This document shows positions 43,193 to 54,600 of a stretch of DNA of 64,000 nucleotides, piece by piece (position 1 is the first letter of the stretch; every line of letters begins with the position of its first letter). The stretch covers positions 6,637,501 to 6,701,500 of the forward strand of contig CP019636.1 of the NCBI GenBank assembly GCA_002163975.1, given 5' to 3'. Source of the stretch: Nostocales cyanobacterium HT-58-2. GTDB taxonomy: Bacteria > Cyanobacteriota > Cyanobacteriia > Cyanobacteriales > Nostocaceae. Below the pieces are notes generated by a model, which saw only the letters and a program-made list of their open reading frames with translations, was not told the DNA's origin and made no database searches. The position numbers were made by a program, and so were the translations under genes.

Positions 43193-44347
43193 TTAATTGG
43201 GATACCAGATAGATTCTATATTTCGGGCGATCGCCATCGCTTGATCTCGGTTGTGAGTGTCCAGCAAAACAGTGACGTGTCCCAGCTTGCGCCCAGGTCG
43301 TGATTCTGTTTTTCCGTACCAATGGACGCGCGCTTGAGGAATCTGCTCTATTTGCTGGCGCTTGGTCATATAATCACTTGAAGAAATTTCATACCCCAAG
43401 AGGTTAACCATCACAGCACCAGGGCAAATCATAGCTGTGTTACCTAACTGCATACCACAAACAGCTCGCAGGTGCTGCTCAAATTGAGAAGTTTCGCAAG
43501 CATCTATGGAGAAATGCCCTGAGTTGTGTGTGCGAGGCGCGACTTCATTAATCAGCACTTTGCCATCAGAATTCAGAAATAACTCTATTCCAAAAACTCC
43601 CACTGCTTCCAAACTATTTAGCAAAGTGCGGGCAATGTTTTCTATTTCAAGAGCCACTTCTAATGAAATATCAGCGCTTGCCAAGACCCGCCGACACACC
43701 TGTTCTTCCTGCTGCGTTTCTACAACTGGGTAAGTGACGACTTTGCCATCCACAGAACGCACTGCAATCACTGCCAGTTCTCGTTCAAAGGGAATAAATT
43801 CTTCTAATAGAAAAGATACTTGACTTTCAACTATTTTTGTAATATCTGATTCTAATTTTTGCTTTAAAGTTTCTTTATCCTTAATGATGAAAGTTCCCTG
43901 ACCATCGTAACCGTGGCGTCGGGTTTTGAGAACAACAGGAAAGCCAAGTTGGCTTAAAGTTGTATCATCCTCAGCTAATAAGTCCAAAGCCACAAACCGA
44001 GGAACTGGTAAACCCAAATCGCGTAAATAGCAGCGCTGGTGATATTTATCTAAAAGGGGAGCTAAGGCTTCTAGTTTAGGACGGAAGCAAACTCCTTGTT
44101 GTGCCAAGTTAGATAAAGCTTGAATGTCAACAAACTCATTCTCAAAAGTGATGACATCAGATTTTTTGGCTAATTCAGCCGTGGCGTTAGCATCATTAAC
44201 TGGGGCGAAAATGTTGTCTGCTGATATGGATACAGCTGGATCGCTACTGTGAGGAGTTTGCACCACCAATTCCACTCCCAACCTCTGAGCAGCATCTCCC
44301 ATCATCCATGCTAATTGTCCGCCACCTATAACACCAACACGCTTCAT
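43193..44347 (-). CDS. purK: N5-carboxyaminoimidazole ribonucleotide synthase
   Basis: PurK makes N5-CAIR from AIR, bicarbonate and ATP in purine biosynthesis, ahead of PurE. The 384-residue ATP-grasp protein shows RVGVIGGGQLAWMM at the N-terminus, ITFENEFVD, LDKYHQRCYLRDLGLPVPRF, VVLKTRRHGYDGQGTF for ATP binding, EEFIPFERELAVIAVR, and the catalytic EVAPRTHNSGHFSIDAC. ATG 44347 is favoured because AGG lies 6 bases upstream; ATG 44353 is an alternative. No purE nearby. Confidence 0.95.
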   Translation of the reverse strand: MKRVGVIGGGQLAWMMGDAAQRLGVELVVQTPHSSDPAVSISADNIFAPVNDANATAELAKKSDVITFENEFVDIQALSNLAQQGVCFRPKLEALAPLLDKYHQRCYLRDLGLPVPRFVALDLLAEDDTTLSQLGFPVVLKTRRHGYDGQGTFIIKDKETLKQKLESDITKIVESQVSFLLEEFIPFERELAVIAVRSVDGKVVTYPVVETQQEEQVCRRVLASADISLEVALEIENIARTLLNSLEAVGVFGIELFLNSDGKVLINEVAPRTHNSGHFSIDACETSQFEQHLRAVCGMQLGNTAMICPGAVMVNLLGYEISSSDYMTKRQQIEQIPQARVHWYGKTESRPGRKLGHVTVLLDTHNRDQAMAIARNIESIWYPN

Positions 44348-44383
44348 CGACATCCTAAAAAATTACGAGTTTTTACGTTAGTT

Positions 44384-44600
44384 TTAGAGTTCACAAGTTT
44401 TAGAGTTCACACCACCTGCTTTTTGGCACAGTTCTTTAATTTGCGCTCCATCTGGTATTGCTTCAGGAAAGTCTGTGCCTGTAATATTCACATTAGTAAA
44501 TATGGACCGCTTTTTTTAAAACAGCATTGCTCAAGTCAGCCCCTGTTAAGTTTACCTTATCTATCATTGCATTTGTTAAATCTGCTTTGTGTAGAAGGGT
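44384..44600 (-). pseudogene. Frameshifted 3' remnant of a pentapeptide-repeat gene
   Basis: Minus strand, just after the GGDEF gene's stop codon. One frame reads ADLTNAMIDKVNLTGADLSNAVL, pentapeptide A-(D/N)-L-x-x repeats, then hits a stop; another frame continues with NITGTDFPEAIPDGAQIKELCQ and ends at TAA (44384-44386). The second piece looks like the C-terminal cap of such proteins. There is no start. Near the end is a 16-base direct repeat (TTTTAGAGTTCACA). It lies between purK and the response regulator gene. Confidence 0.55.
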
Positions 44601-44603
44601 AGT

Positions 44604-45635
44604 TCACACGGAGAGAACAACAACGCGATCGCCCCAAAAAGATAAGCGCTTTGCATCATCAAGTCCTTCCTGCTTTGCTCTCTGCTTTGCTCTACCAATA
44701 GATGAGTTGACAATGGTCATCAAACCTGAAGCAGATAATTTGGGAGAAGGAATGACACTTGCAACTCCTATACTCAAAGTAACGAAATCACTCACTTTTG
44801 AAGCCGCATTGACTAACTCTAAGGCTTTTACAGAAGCTCGAATTGTTTCTGCTACCTGAAAAGCTTCTTCTGCATCAGTTTTTGACAAAATGAGCGCGAA
44901 TTTTCCACCACCATAGCGGGCTATGATATCTATTGGGCGTCGCTTGCAGGTGCTAATGATATGAGCAACTTTGCACAGACATTCATTTCCAGCTTGAAAG
45001 CCATAAGTATCGTTGTAAGACTGGAAAAAATCTATGTCACACAGAATTAAAGAAAGAGGTAACTGCACTTTTTCTAATCGTTTCCATTCGCGCTGTAAGT
45101 ATTCATCAAAGTAGCGACGGTTAGCAAGCTGAGTCAGAGGATCAAAAGAAGCAAGACTTTGCAGATCCCGATTTGCCACTTCCAATTGCACTGTGATCTG
45201 GCACTCTCGTTGAATTTGGTGTCGCAGTTCTGCGATTGCCCCCTTGTATGCTACCAAGCGATGGACTCGCTGACGCAGGACCTCCCAATCAATTGGTTTT
45301 GTGATGTAATCCGTCGCACCTACCTCAAAAGCTTTATGAATCGACTCTTTGTCATTGAGAGAAGTGATCATCAAAACTGGAGGACAATCATTACCTAAAG
45401 TCGCTCGCATCTGAGCACAACAAGCAAAGCCATCAATTCCTGGCATCATAGCGTCTAATAAAACCATATCTGGAGATTGCTGCTGACAAATATCTAAACA
45501 GTGTTGTCCGTTACACGCTTCGACAACCCGATATCCTTCTTTTTCTATAACTCGTTGCAGGACCAAACGAAAGGTTTTTTCATTATCTACAATCAAGATC
45601 AAAGGTAAATTATTCTGTGAGTCTGGACTAGCCAT
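44604..45635 (-). CDS. Response regulator with degenerate GGDEF domain
   Basis: 343 residues. Receiver domain at 1-125 with the phosphoacceptor Asp61 in VLLDAMMPGIDG and Lys in YITKPIDW. A coiled linker (AELRHQIQRECQITVQL) leads to a GGDEF domain with FDPLTQLANRRYF and LILCDIDFFQSYNDTYG (metal Asp present). The active-site loop is RYGGGKFALIL (241-245): the GG(D/E)EF motif has become GGGKF, so it should not make c-di-GMP. It may bind nucleotides, or act as a signal-dependent scaffold. ATG at 45635. No cognate kinase is adjacent. Confidence 0.9.
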   Translation of the reverse strand: MASPDSQNNLPLILIVDNEKTFRLVLQRVIEKEGYRVVEACNGQHCLDICQQQSPDMVLLDAMMPGIDGFACCAQMRATLGNDCPPVLMITSLNDKESIHKAFEVGATDYITKPIDWEVLRQRVHRLVAYKGAIAELRHQIQRECQITVQLEVANRDLQSLASFDPLTQLANRRYFDEYLQREWKRLEKVQLPLSLILCDIDFFQSYNDTYGFQAGNECLCKVAHIISTCKRRPIDIIARYGGGKFALILSKTDAEEAFQVAETIRASVKALELVNAASKVSDFVTLSIGVASVIPSPKLSASGLMTIVNSSIGRAKQRAKQEGLDDAKRLSFWGDRVVVLSV

Positions 45636-46351
45636 GCTGTCTCCTTAGATGTTGTCATTGCAAAGCAGCTTCTACCCGTTCATACTCTTTCTGAATCTGC
45701 CAGACCAGCGTAGAAGTACTGTCAGTGGAACCAACAGGTTCAACTCTTCTCATTCTTTACATTGAGCAAAAAGCATTGCTCCAACTGAGACGTTTTTTGA
45801 CTTTTCCATTGCTTGGTCAACTCTAAACAAATGTGAAATTGTCCATTTCTCTTTAGAAAAAATTATAGTTTTCTGTAAGTCGTCATAAACTCCAGCAATT
45901 TATCCTAGTTTTGTAAATTTAGTGACCGTGAAATAATCAATTTTCCAGCAAGAGTCAGTCCCTCGTTCGGAAGACGAGTATTGAAGTCTCTGTAGAGAAG
46001 TTTATTTAGAAAATAAATTTTTAAAGTCTATCGTGCATTTAACCAGTTAACGCAACTTTACATACTTGCTATGACTAAAGGTTGAAAGGCTATCTGCTTT
46101 TAGAGCAGACACTTACTGATTTGTTTAAAATTATTGATTTTCAAATGTCCAAGTAAAGTTTATTTTCTTTTGATGCAAAAATAGACTAGAGACTGTTAGC
46201 CTGTAAATTGAAGAAAGCATACATTGAACCCTATTACAGGTGTTTTAGGTTCTTAACAAAGCTTTACAACTATTAAATAATCTTTAGTTCTCTACCAACA
46301 GGTAGACTTGTCAAAAATAACCAAGAAAATTATATTGAGTTTCTAAATATT
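45636..46351. other. Spacer of 716 bp, no gene seen
   Basis: AT-rich non-coding region. Presumed promoters for the response regulator (minus) and the 113-residue gene (plus). No repeats, RNA genes or operators that I can support. Confidence 0.4.
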
Positions 46352-46693
46352 ATGCCAATTCGATTTCCCAGCCCCAATATGAAACATTATCGTAATGAAT
46401 GGATTGAGGAATGGTGCCTAGAAAATGGCTGGACAGATTTATTTGAGGAGCGGTGTAACAACTATTGGGCATTTCCGCCAGGGGCAGTTATGCCTGAGCC
46501 AATTCCCACCCATATCCTGAGAGTGATTAAAGCGCAAAAGGGGCTGACATTTGAGGAAAAATTGTGGTCGCTATCAGCTGTGTTTGGCACAATTGTAGCC
46601 GTCGTTTCTACCTACTTATTTAAATGTCCAATGCCTCTGGTTTTGGCTTTTGCTTTTGATGCAGTTACGGCAGCTCAGCTTGAGGTTGAGTGA
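46352..46693 (+). CDS. Hypothetical protein of 113 residues
   Basis: I do not recognise the family. The N-terminal 60 residues are soluble with many aromatic residues (RNEWIEEWCLENGWTDLFEERCNNYWAFPPGAVMPEPIP). The last 45 contain a hydrophobic stretch (LWSLSAVFGTIVAVVSTYLF, then MPLVLAFAFDAVTAAQLEVE), so it is likely membrane-associated or a hydrophobic-core domain. ATG at 46352. It converges with the DUF1400 hydrolase gene, with 23 bases between. Confidence 0.65.
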   Translation: MPIRFPSPNMKHYRNEWIEEWCLENGWTDLFEERCNNYWAFPPGAVMPEPIPTHILRVIKAQKGLTFEEKLWSLSAVFGTIVAVVSTYLFKCPMPLVLAFAFDAVTAAQLEVE

Positions 46694-46716
46694 GGTGAAA
46701 AATTGAGTCATGATGA

Positions 46717-48495
46717 CTATGGCGTATTTAAGGGTGGTTGACCTTTGGTAGAAGTACCTGAGCGTGGATACGCCCCACTAAATATTTGGCTGAGCTGTTC
46801 TACTGAAAAAGACTGTATCAGACTCAAATTTAACTGTGGTTGGCTAATAAATTTGGCGTAGGATGCGCTGAGATAGGGGCGATATTGCACCTGCTGGCTC
46901 AAATGAGTTTGGAAGAACGCCAAGCTTAGGGCGTTGACATAGGATTGAGCGATCGCCGGATCAGGACCAATTAAGCTTGATGGAACAGGCAAAACTTTCC
47001 TCTCAGGACTTATTTTATCTGCAGCAGAGAAATGTGTTCCATTCTCGATTAAGGCAAGGTACTTATTTTGAGTTTGTAGCCAGGTGAACGGAAGAATTTG
47101 TTCTGGTACAGCTGGCGTAAAAATATCTTGAGTCCCTGCAACCAGCATCACAGGAACTTGAATTTGGCTCAATCCCTTTTGTCCTAAAATTATGCTATTC
47201 AAGGGATTAAGTGCCATGACTGCTTTAATCCTTGGGTCAGGTAGGGGATAATTGTTAGGCTGTAGCTCAGCAGCTCGGCATTGTAAGAAAACTGACAAAT
47301 TTAAAGAACTATTGGAAGCACAATCCTTACGAATTTGCTCAAAATTAATCGTTGCTCCTGCCAAAGCTAAAACAGTATAACCTCCCAAAGAATGACCAAT
47401 TGCGCCTACCTGTTGTAAATTCAGTTGTCCTTTTAAGGTGGGGTTATTCTCAGAAAGACGCTGGAGTTCATCCAAAACAAACTTGACATCTAATGGACGA
47501 TTAATAAATTCTGTAGGTTGTGGTGAACCTGTTAACCCAGCAAAGTACTGCTCGAATTTCTTAGCATCACTCCCAGGATGTTCAAGGACAGCAACTGCAA
47601 AGCCATGGGAAGCCAAATGCTGAGCCACGTAAGCAAATGTCTCACGATCCTCTGCTACGCCGTGAGAAATCACGATCACGGGGAAAGGCGGCTTTTGCGT
47701 ATTTTGAGTTTTCGTTTCTGTTTGGGGGAGATACAAATCAACCTCGAAACGTCGATTGCGGGAGTTATCATTAAGAGTCAGAGTTTGTTTTGAAGAGCGC
47801 AAAGAACCTGCGCGCTTTAAGTCTGGCTGTTGGGAAAAATCCATGCTTGGCTGACTTGCTGCTTCTGCTTCTGCTGTTTGTTTGAGTGCAACAACAATTG
47901 CATTTCTTTTTTGAAGGAGTTGTGACAAGTTACCAATGATGCCTTGAGTTTTGCTCAAGTTTAGTCTTATGGTTGGGCTAGGATAGCGACGCAGTACATT
48001 GACAACAGTTAAGCCTTCTGGGTCAGTAGCAGAGATAATGAGCGCAGAACGTAGAGCATAGAAACCATTTTGTCTAGTTTCTGTAAGTAGCAATTCACCC
48101 AGACGTTTAAGCAGATTTTCACCAATGGCTGAGTACGTGAACTGGGAGACTAGGGTGGGAGTCACCTCCAGCTTTGTCTGGAGGAAACCTCGCAGTTGTG
48201 CTAACTGCTGTGGCTTGACACGTTTTGCATAGAAGGAGAATTCCTTCGTCACCTTACCTTCTTTAGCAAACGCCTCCAAAGAAGATGTAGAAACAGAAAA
48301 TTCACCAAATGGGGGGTAGTAGAATTCAATCTCCTCTGCTCCCAATCCTGGAGTTGTCGTGACGATATTGGAGAGAATTCCAAAGGCGAAAGCACCGAAT
48401 AATGTTCGTAGCCAACTTTTGGGAGCAGACCAACGATCCATCACACCTAGTTGCACATTTGAATTAACTTTTACTGTGTTATCAAGTCTTGTCAT
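46717..48495 (-). CDS. DUF1400 alpha/beta hydrolase (PAF acetylhydrolase-like)
   Basis: 592 residues. An N-terminal hydrophobic segment (TLFGAFAFGILSNIVTTTPGLGA) acts as signal or anchor, then a DUF1400 domain (about 55-200: IEFYYPPFGEFSVSTSSLEAF), then an alpha/beta hydrolase domain of the platelet-activating-factor acetylhydrolase type with PVIVISHGVAED, the nucleophile elbow GHSLGGYTVL, and LVAGTQDIFTP with the acid. The combination is common in cyanobacteria. Substrate unknown, probably a lipid or ester outside the cytoplasm. ATG at 48495. It is the gene downstream of the large kinase but separated by a terminator. Confidence 0.88.
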   Translation of the reverse strand: MTRLDNTVKVNSNVQLGVMDRWSAPKSWLRTLFGAFAFGILSNIVTTTPGLGAEEIEFYYPPFGEFSVSTSSLEAFAKEGKVTKEFSFYAKRVKPQQLAQLRGFLQTKLEVTPTLVSQFTYSAIGENLLKRLGELLLTETRQNGFYALRSALIISATDPEGLTVVNVLRRYPSPTIRLNLSKTQGIIGNLSQLLQKRNAIVVALKQTAEAEAASQPSMDFSQQPDLKRAGSLRSSKQTLTLNDNSRNRRFEVDLYLPQTETKTQNTQKPPFPVIVISHGVAEDRETFAYVAQHLASHGFAVAVLEHPGSDAKKFEQYFAGLTGSPQPTEFINRPLDVKFVLDELQRLSENNPTLKGQLNLQQVGAIGHSLGGYTVLALAGATINFEQIRKDCASNSSLNLSVFLQCRAAELQPNNYPLPDPRIKAVMALNPLNSIILGQKGLSQIQVPVMLVAGTQDIFTPAVPEQILPFTWLQTQNKYLALIENGTHFSAADKISPERKVLPVPSSLIGPDPAIAQSYVNALSLAFFQTHLSQQVQYRPYLSASYAKFISQPQLNLSLIQSFSVEQLSQIFSGAYPRSGTSTKGQPPLNTP

Positions 48496-48588
48496 TTCAG
48501 AAATTTTACTTAGCTATCTAAGTAAAGACAGTACCTTATATTGGGGTTTATACGATAGAAAGAAAAATTTTCTCGTAATATCAAGCAA

Positions 48589-48622
48589 TAAAAAACCCAG
48601 CTTCTTCTAGAAACTGGGTTGA
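48589..48622 (-). terminator. Rho-independent terminator of the large kinase gene
   Basis: Minus strand: AACCCAG and CTGGGTT arms around a TTTCTAGAAGAAG centre, followed by TTTTTT. It lies about 30 bases after the kinase stop codon and ahead of the DUF1400 gene. Confidence 0.88.
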
Positions 48623-48652
48623 GAGGTGTTGAATTTGCTTAGCTCAATCCCT

Positions 48653-51600
48653 TCATCGATACAACCAAACGCGTAACAGTGAAAGTAACTGTTCAATATC
48701 TACAGGTTTGGTAATGTAGTCGGATGCGCCTGCTTCAATACACTTTTCTCTATCGCCTTGCATTGCCTTTGCAGTCAGTGCAATGATTGGTAGAGATTTA
48801 AATTGATTGTTCTGCCGAATCAGGCGGGTTGTTTCGTAACCATCCATGTCAGGCATCATGACATCCATCAAAACGACATTAATGTCTGGTGTTTTTTGCA
48901 AAACTTCAATCCCATCTCTACCATTTTCGGCATATAAAACCTGCATTTGGTAGCGCTCTAGCATACTTGTGAGGGCAAAGATGTTACGCACATCGTCGTC
49001 TACAATCAGAACTTTTTTGCCCACAAGTACCGGGTCATTAGAATGCAACTGTTCCAAAATTTGTCGTGTGGGCGCAGGCAAATTTGCTTGAACTCTGTGC
49101 AGAAATAAAGCTGTTTCATCAAGCAGGCGTTCTGGGGAACGCACATCTTTGACAATAATTGTCTCTGCCAAACGCCTGAGTTGAGTGTCTTCTGCCCGAC
49201 TCAACTCTCTTGCTGTATAAACGATAATTGGTAGTGCTTCACCATTGGGCTGTTGTTTGATTTGTTCAATGAGTTCAAACCCGTTCATGTCGGGTAGACC
49301 CAAATCGAGAACGAGACAATCAAAATACCCATTACGTATGGCTTCTAGCGCTTCAGCACCAGTTCTCACAGCAGTGGTTGCAACATCGGTGTTACCAATT
49401 AGTTCCACGATACTGTGCCTTTGATTTTCGTCGTCTTCTACGACCAACAGATTCTTGACCTGGCGTTCAACGAAACCTTTGATTTTCGTCAATGCTTGAT
49501 GCAACGTCTCACTACTAATGGGCTTTTGTAAATAAGCAATTGCACCCAGTTGTAATCCACGCTGTCGCCCCTCTTCAACTGTCATGATATGCACTGGGAT
49601 GTGACGAGTACTTGGATCATGCTTGAGGCGATCTAGTACAGTCCAACCATCCATTTCTGGTAAGCGGATATCCAAGATGATAGCTGAAGGCTGAAATTGT
49701 TGTGCCAGAGCCAAACCTGAACTGCCACTGTGGGCGACAATGACCTTAAATTGTTGTTGTCGCGCCATATCTAGAAGGATACGAGCAAAATTGACGTCAT
49801 CTTCAACGATGAGAAGGACGCGATCGCCTTCTGTGGGTTCTGTGCGATCGCCCTCTTCAAGATTAGCTCTATCATCAATCAGGGGAGTGGTCAGTGGAGT
49901 GTAGACAGTTGAAGATGGCGAGATACGAGCAAGTTGAGTTGGGGAGAGAGTAGAAGCCCCAGACCCCTGAGAAATGTCTCGTCTCTTCGAGTTTCCACTC
50001 GCCTGCGGTAAATCCTGCAAAGATGTATTCAAGGGCGCCAGTGTCTCCGCAAGCAGAGGGTTTCCCTCCCGCAGCAATGTCTCAGCGTATCCTCCTTCGT
50101 GGGGTAAGAACAGTGTAAAAGTACTTCCTTCCCCAACGCGGCTATCAAGTTTAATTTCTCCACCAAGAAGACGGGTGATTTCGCGACTAATAGATAAGCC
50201 CAACCCTGTACCGCCATATTTACGACTGGTGGTGCCATCAGCTTGTTGAAACGCTTCAAAAATGATCTTTTGCTTCTCTGGAGCAATGCCAATGCCTGTA
50301 TCGCTGACTGCATAGGCGATCACAGTCTGAGCGTGATTCAAAATTCTGTGATCTGTACTCCACCCTTGCGTTGCTACGAAAACGTGCAAGCGGACTTCTC
50401 CACGCTCTGTAAATTTAAAAGCATTGGCGAGCAGATTTTTCAAGACTTGTTGTAAGCGCTTTGCATCAGTGTAGATGCTTCTTGGCAGTTCTGGAGCCAA
50501 GTCAATGCTAAAGTTGAGCTTTTTGTCAATAGCAACTTGCCGAAAAGTCCGCTCAAGGTGTTCTTGTAATTCTGTAAACAGCATCTGATCTATGTCAATT
50601 GACATAGTTCCAGATTCAATTTTTGCTAAGTCTAAAATGTCATTGATGAGCGTCAACAAGTCATTACCTGCTGAGTAAATCGTACGACTGTACTCAACTT
50701 GTTTAGAGGTGAGGTTTTTATCAACGTTGTCTGATAGCAGCTTAGCCAAAATTAACAAGCTGTTGAGCGGTGTCCGCAATTCGTGGGACATATTCGCGAG
50801 AAACTCAGACTTGTATCTTGATGAGAGCGCCAGTTGTTCCGCTTTTTCTTCCAAAGCTTGGCTTGCCCGTTCGATTTCTTGATTTTTGCGCTCTACTTCT
50901 TTATTTTGTACGGCTAACAACTCCGACCTTTCTTCCAGTTCGGCATTGGTTTGTTGTAATTCTTCTTGCTGTTTCTTCAGTAAATCCTCGGAAGCTTTGA
51001 GCGATTGAGCTTGTTGTTCTAGACGCTTGTTGGTTTCCCTGAGTTCGTTTTGCTGACTTTGTAACTCCTGTGCCAAAGACTGCGACTGTTTGAGTAACTC
51101 TTCAGTACGCATACTGGCGGCGATAGTGTTTAACACAATCGCTATACTTTCGGTAAGTTGGTCGAAGAATGACAGATGAATCTCGCTAAAGCGTCGGAAG
51201 GAAGCGAGTTCAATCACTGCTGTGACTTGCCCTTCAAAGAGTACGGGTAACACGACGACATTGAGCGGAACTGCTTCGCCTAAGCCAGAGGTGATTTTGA
51301 TATAGTCATGGGGTACCTCGGTCAGCAGAATGCGTTCTTTTTCCAAAGCGGATTGTCCCACCAAACCTTCACCCAAGTAGAAACGGTTAGCAAGATGCTT
51401 ACGCTCGCGGTAAGCGTAGCTGCTCAGTAACTTCAAATACTGTGTCTCTTCCACAGCATCCATGATGAAGAATACGCCGTGCGACGCTCCTACCAGTGGT
51501 GCTAACTCCGAGAGAATCAGTTTAGATACCGTTTCTAAGTCACGCTGACCCTGAAGCATTCGGGTGAACTTGGCGAGGTTCGTTTTCAACCAGTCTTGCT

Positions 51601-54600
51601 CAGTATTTTTCTGCGTTGTCTCCCGCAGGTTGGCAATCATCTGGTTGATATAGTCTTTGAGCATGGCGACTTCACCTTGCGCCTCAACCGCAATTGAACG
51701 CGTCAAATCGCCCTTGGTGACCGCCGTTGCCACTTCTGCGATCGCCCTTAACTGAGTTGTGAGGGTGGCAGCTAGTTCGTTCACGTTGTCGGTCAAATCT
51801 TTCCAAGTTCCAGCAGCCCCCGGCACTTTGGCTTGTCCGCCCAACTTACCTTCAATTCCCACCTCACGCGCCACGGTTGTCACCTGGTTGGCAAATGTCG
51901 CCAGGGTGCCAATCATCTCATTAATCGTTTCTGCCAAAGTTTCAATTTCTCCCTTGGCATCCAGCGTGAGTTTGCGCTTCAAGTCACCATTGGCAACTGC
52001 TGTCACCACTTTGGCAATGCCCCGCACTTGCGCCGTCAAGTTACCCGCCATCGAGTTCACATTGTCGGTCAAATCTTTCCACGTACCAGCTACGCCAACA
52101 ACCTGTGCTTGACCGCCCAGTTTCCCTTCAGTTCCCACCTCCCGGGCAACCCGCGTCACTTCTGATGCAAAAGATGAAAGTTGATCCACCATCGTGTTGA
52201 TAGTGTTCTTCAATTCCAGAATTTCGCCTTTGACATCAACAGTGATTTTCTTGGAAAGGTCACCATTTGCCACCGCCTTCGTGACTTCGGCAATATTCCG
52301 TAACTGTGCCGTCAAGTTACCTGCCATCAAGTTGAAGTTGTCGGTCAAATCTTTCCAAGTGCCGGCAACGCCTCTAACATAAGCCTGTACGCCCAGTTTC
52401 CCTTCAGTTCCCACCTCACGGGCAACCCGCGTCACTTCCGAGGCAAAGGAGTTGAGTTGATCCACCATTGTGTTGATGGTGTTCTTCAATTCCAGAATTT
52501 CGCCTTTGACATCAACAGTTATTTTCTTCGAGAGGTCGCCGTTTGCCACTGCCGTGGTGACTTCGGCAATGTTACGCACCTGTGACGTTAAGGAACCCGC
52601 CATCGAATTCACGCTATCGGTCAAGTCCTTCCAAGTCCCTGCAACACCTCGTACTTCGGCTTGCACGCCCAGCTTCCCTTCAGTTCCCACCTCACGGGCA
52701 ACCCGCGTCACTTCCGATGCAAAGGAATTGAGTTGATCCACCATTGTGTTGACGGTGTTTTTCAACTCCAGAATTTCACCTTTGACATCAACAGTGATTT
52801 TCTTGGAAAGGTCGCCGTTTGCTACCGCTGTGGTGACTGCGGCAATATTTCGTACCTGCGCCGTCAAGGAACCCGCCATGAAGTTCACGCTGTCGGTCAA
52901 ATCTTTCCATGTGCCTGCAACGCCCCTGACATCTGCTTGTACACCCAGCTTTCCTTCAGAACCCACTTCCCGGGCAACCCGTGTCACCTCACTGGCAAAG
53001 GAATTGAGTTGATCCACCATGATATTGATGGTATTTTTCAACTCCAAAATTTCGCCTTTGACCTGCACAGTGATTTTCTTAGAAAGGTCACCGTTTGCAA
53101 TGGCTGTGGTCACTTCGGCAATGTTCCGTACCTGCGCCGTCAAGGAACCCGCCATGAAGTTCACGCTGTCGGTCAAGTCTTTCCACGTACCAGCAACACC
53201 TCTGACATCTGCTTGTACACCCAACTTTCCTTCGGTTCCCACCTCACGGGCAACCCGCGTCACCTCACTGGCAAAGGAACTGAGTTGATCCACCATCGTG
53301 TTGATGGTGTTTTTCAACTCCAAAATTTCCCCTTTCACATCAACAGTAATTTTCTTGGAGAGGTCACCGTTTGCCACCGCCGTGGTGACTTCGGCGATGT
53401 TTCGCACCTGCGCTGTTAAGGAACCCGCCATGAAGTTCACGCTGTCGGTCAAGTCTTTCCACGTACCAGCAACGCCTTTCACCTCAGCTTGTACGCCCAA
53501 CTTCCCTTCTGCACCCACCTCACGGGCAACCCGCGTCACTTCACCGGCGAAGGAGTTGAGTTGATCCACCATCGTGTTGATAGTGTTCTTGAGTTCCAGA
53601 ATTTCGCCTTTGACATCAACAGTAATTTTTTTGGAGAGGTCACCATTTGCCACAGCCGTGGTCACTTCAGCAATGTTTCGTACCTGCGCTGTTAAGGAAC
53701 CTGCCATAAAGTTCACGCTGTCGGTCAAGTCCTTCCAAGTGCCAGCACCACCTTTGACATCTGCTTGTACACCCAGCTTTCCTTCAGAACCCACTTCACG
53801 GGCGACCCGCGTCACCTCACTGGCGAAGGAACTCAATTGATCCACCATGATATTGATGGTGTTCTTGAGTTCGAGAATTTCACCTCTGACATCAACAGTA
53901 ATTTTTTTGGAAAGGTCACCGTTGGCGATCGCTGTTGTCACTTCGGCAATGTTCCGTACCTGCGCTGTTAAGGAACCCGCCATCAAGTTCACGTTATCGG
54001 TCAAGTCCTTCCACGTACCCGCAACGCCTCGCACTTCTGCTTGTACGCCCAATTTTCCTTCAGTTCCCACCTCACGGGCGACCCGCGTCACTTCTGAAGC
54101 AAACGAGTTGAGTTGATCCACCATTGTGTTGATGGTGTTTTTCAACTCCAAAATTTCGCCTTTGACATCAACGGTAATTTTCTTAGAAAGGTCGCCATTT
54201 GCCACCGCTGTGGTGACTTCGGCAATGTTCCGTACCTGCGCCGTTAAAGAACCCGCCATGAAGTTCACGCTGTCGGTCAAGTCCTTCCAAGTCCCTGCTA
54301 CACCCCGTACTTCCGCTTGACCGCCGAGTTTTCCATCTGCACCCACCTCACGGGCAACCCGCGTCACTTCTGAAGCAAACGAGTTGAGTTGATCCACCAT
54401 GATATTAACGGTGTTCTTCAACTCCAGAATTTCACCTTTGACATCAACAGTAATTTTCTTCGAGAGGTCGCCGTTTGCCACTGCGGTGGTGACTTCGGCA
54501 ATGTTGCGCAGTTGTGCCGTTAAGTTCCCCGCCATCAAGTTCACGCTATCGGTCAAGTCCTTCCAAGTCCCAGCTACACCCCGCACTTGGGCTTGCACGC

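Noticed and set aside
52661..53419. Plus-strand frames of up to 252 codons inside the kinase gene
   Set aside because: They recur with the 276-bp period on the antisense strand of the HAMP repeats, so they are shadows of the repeat, not genes.
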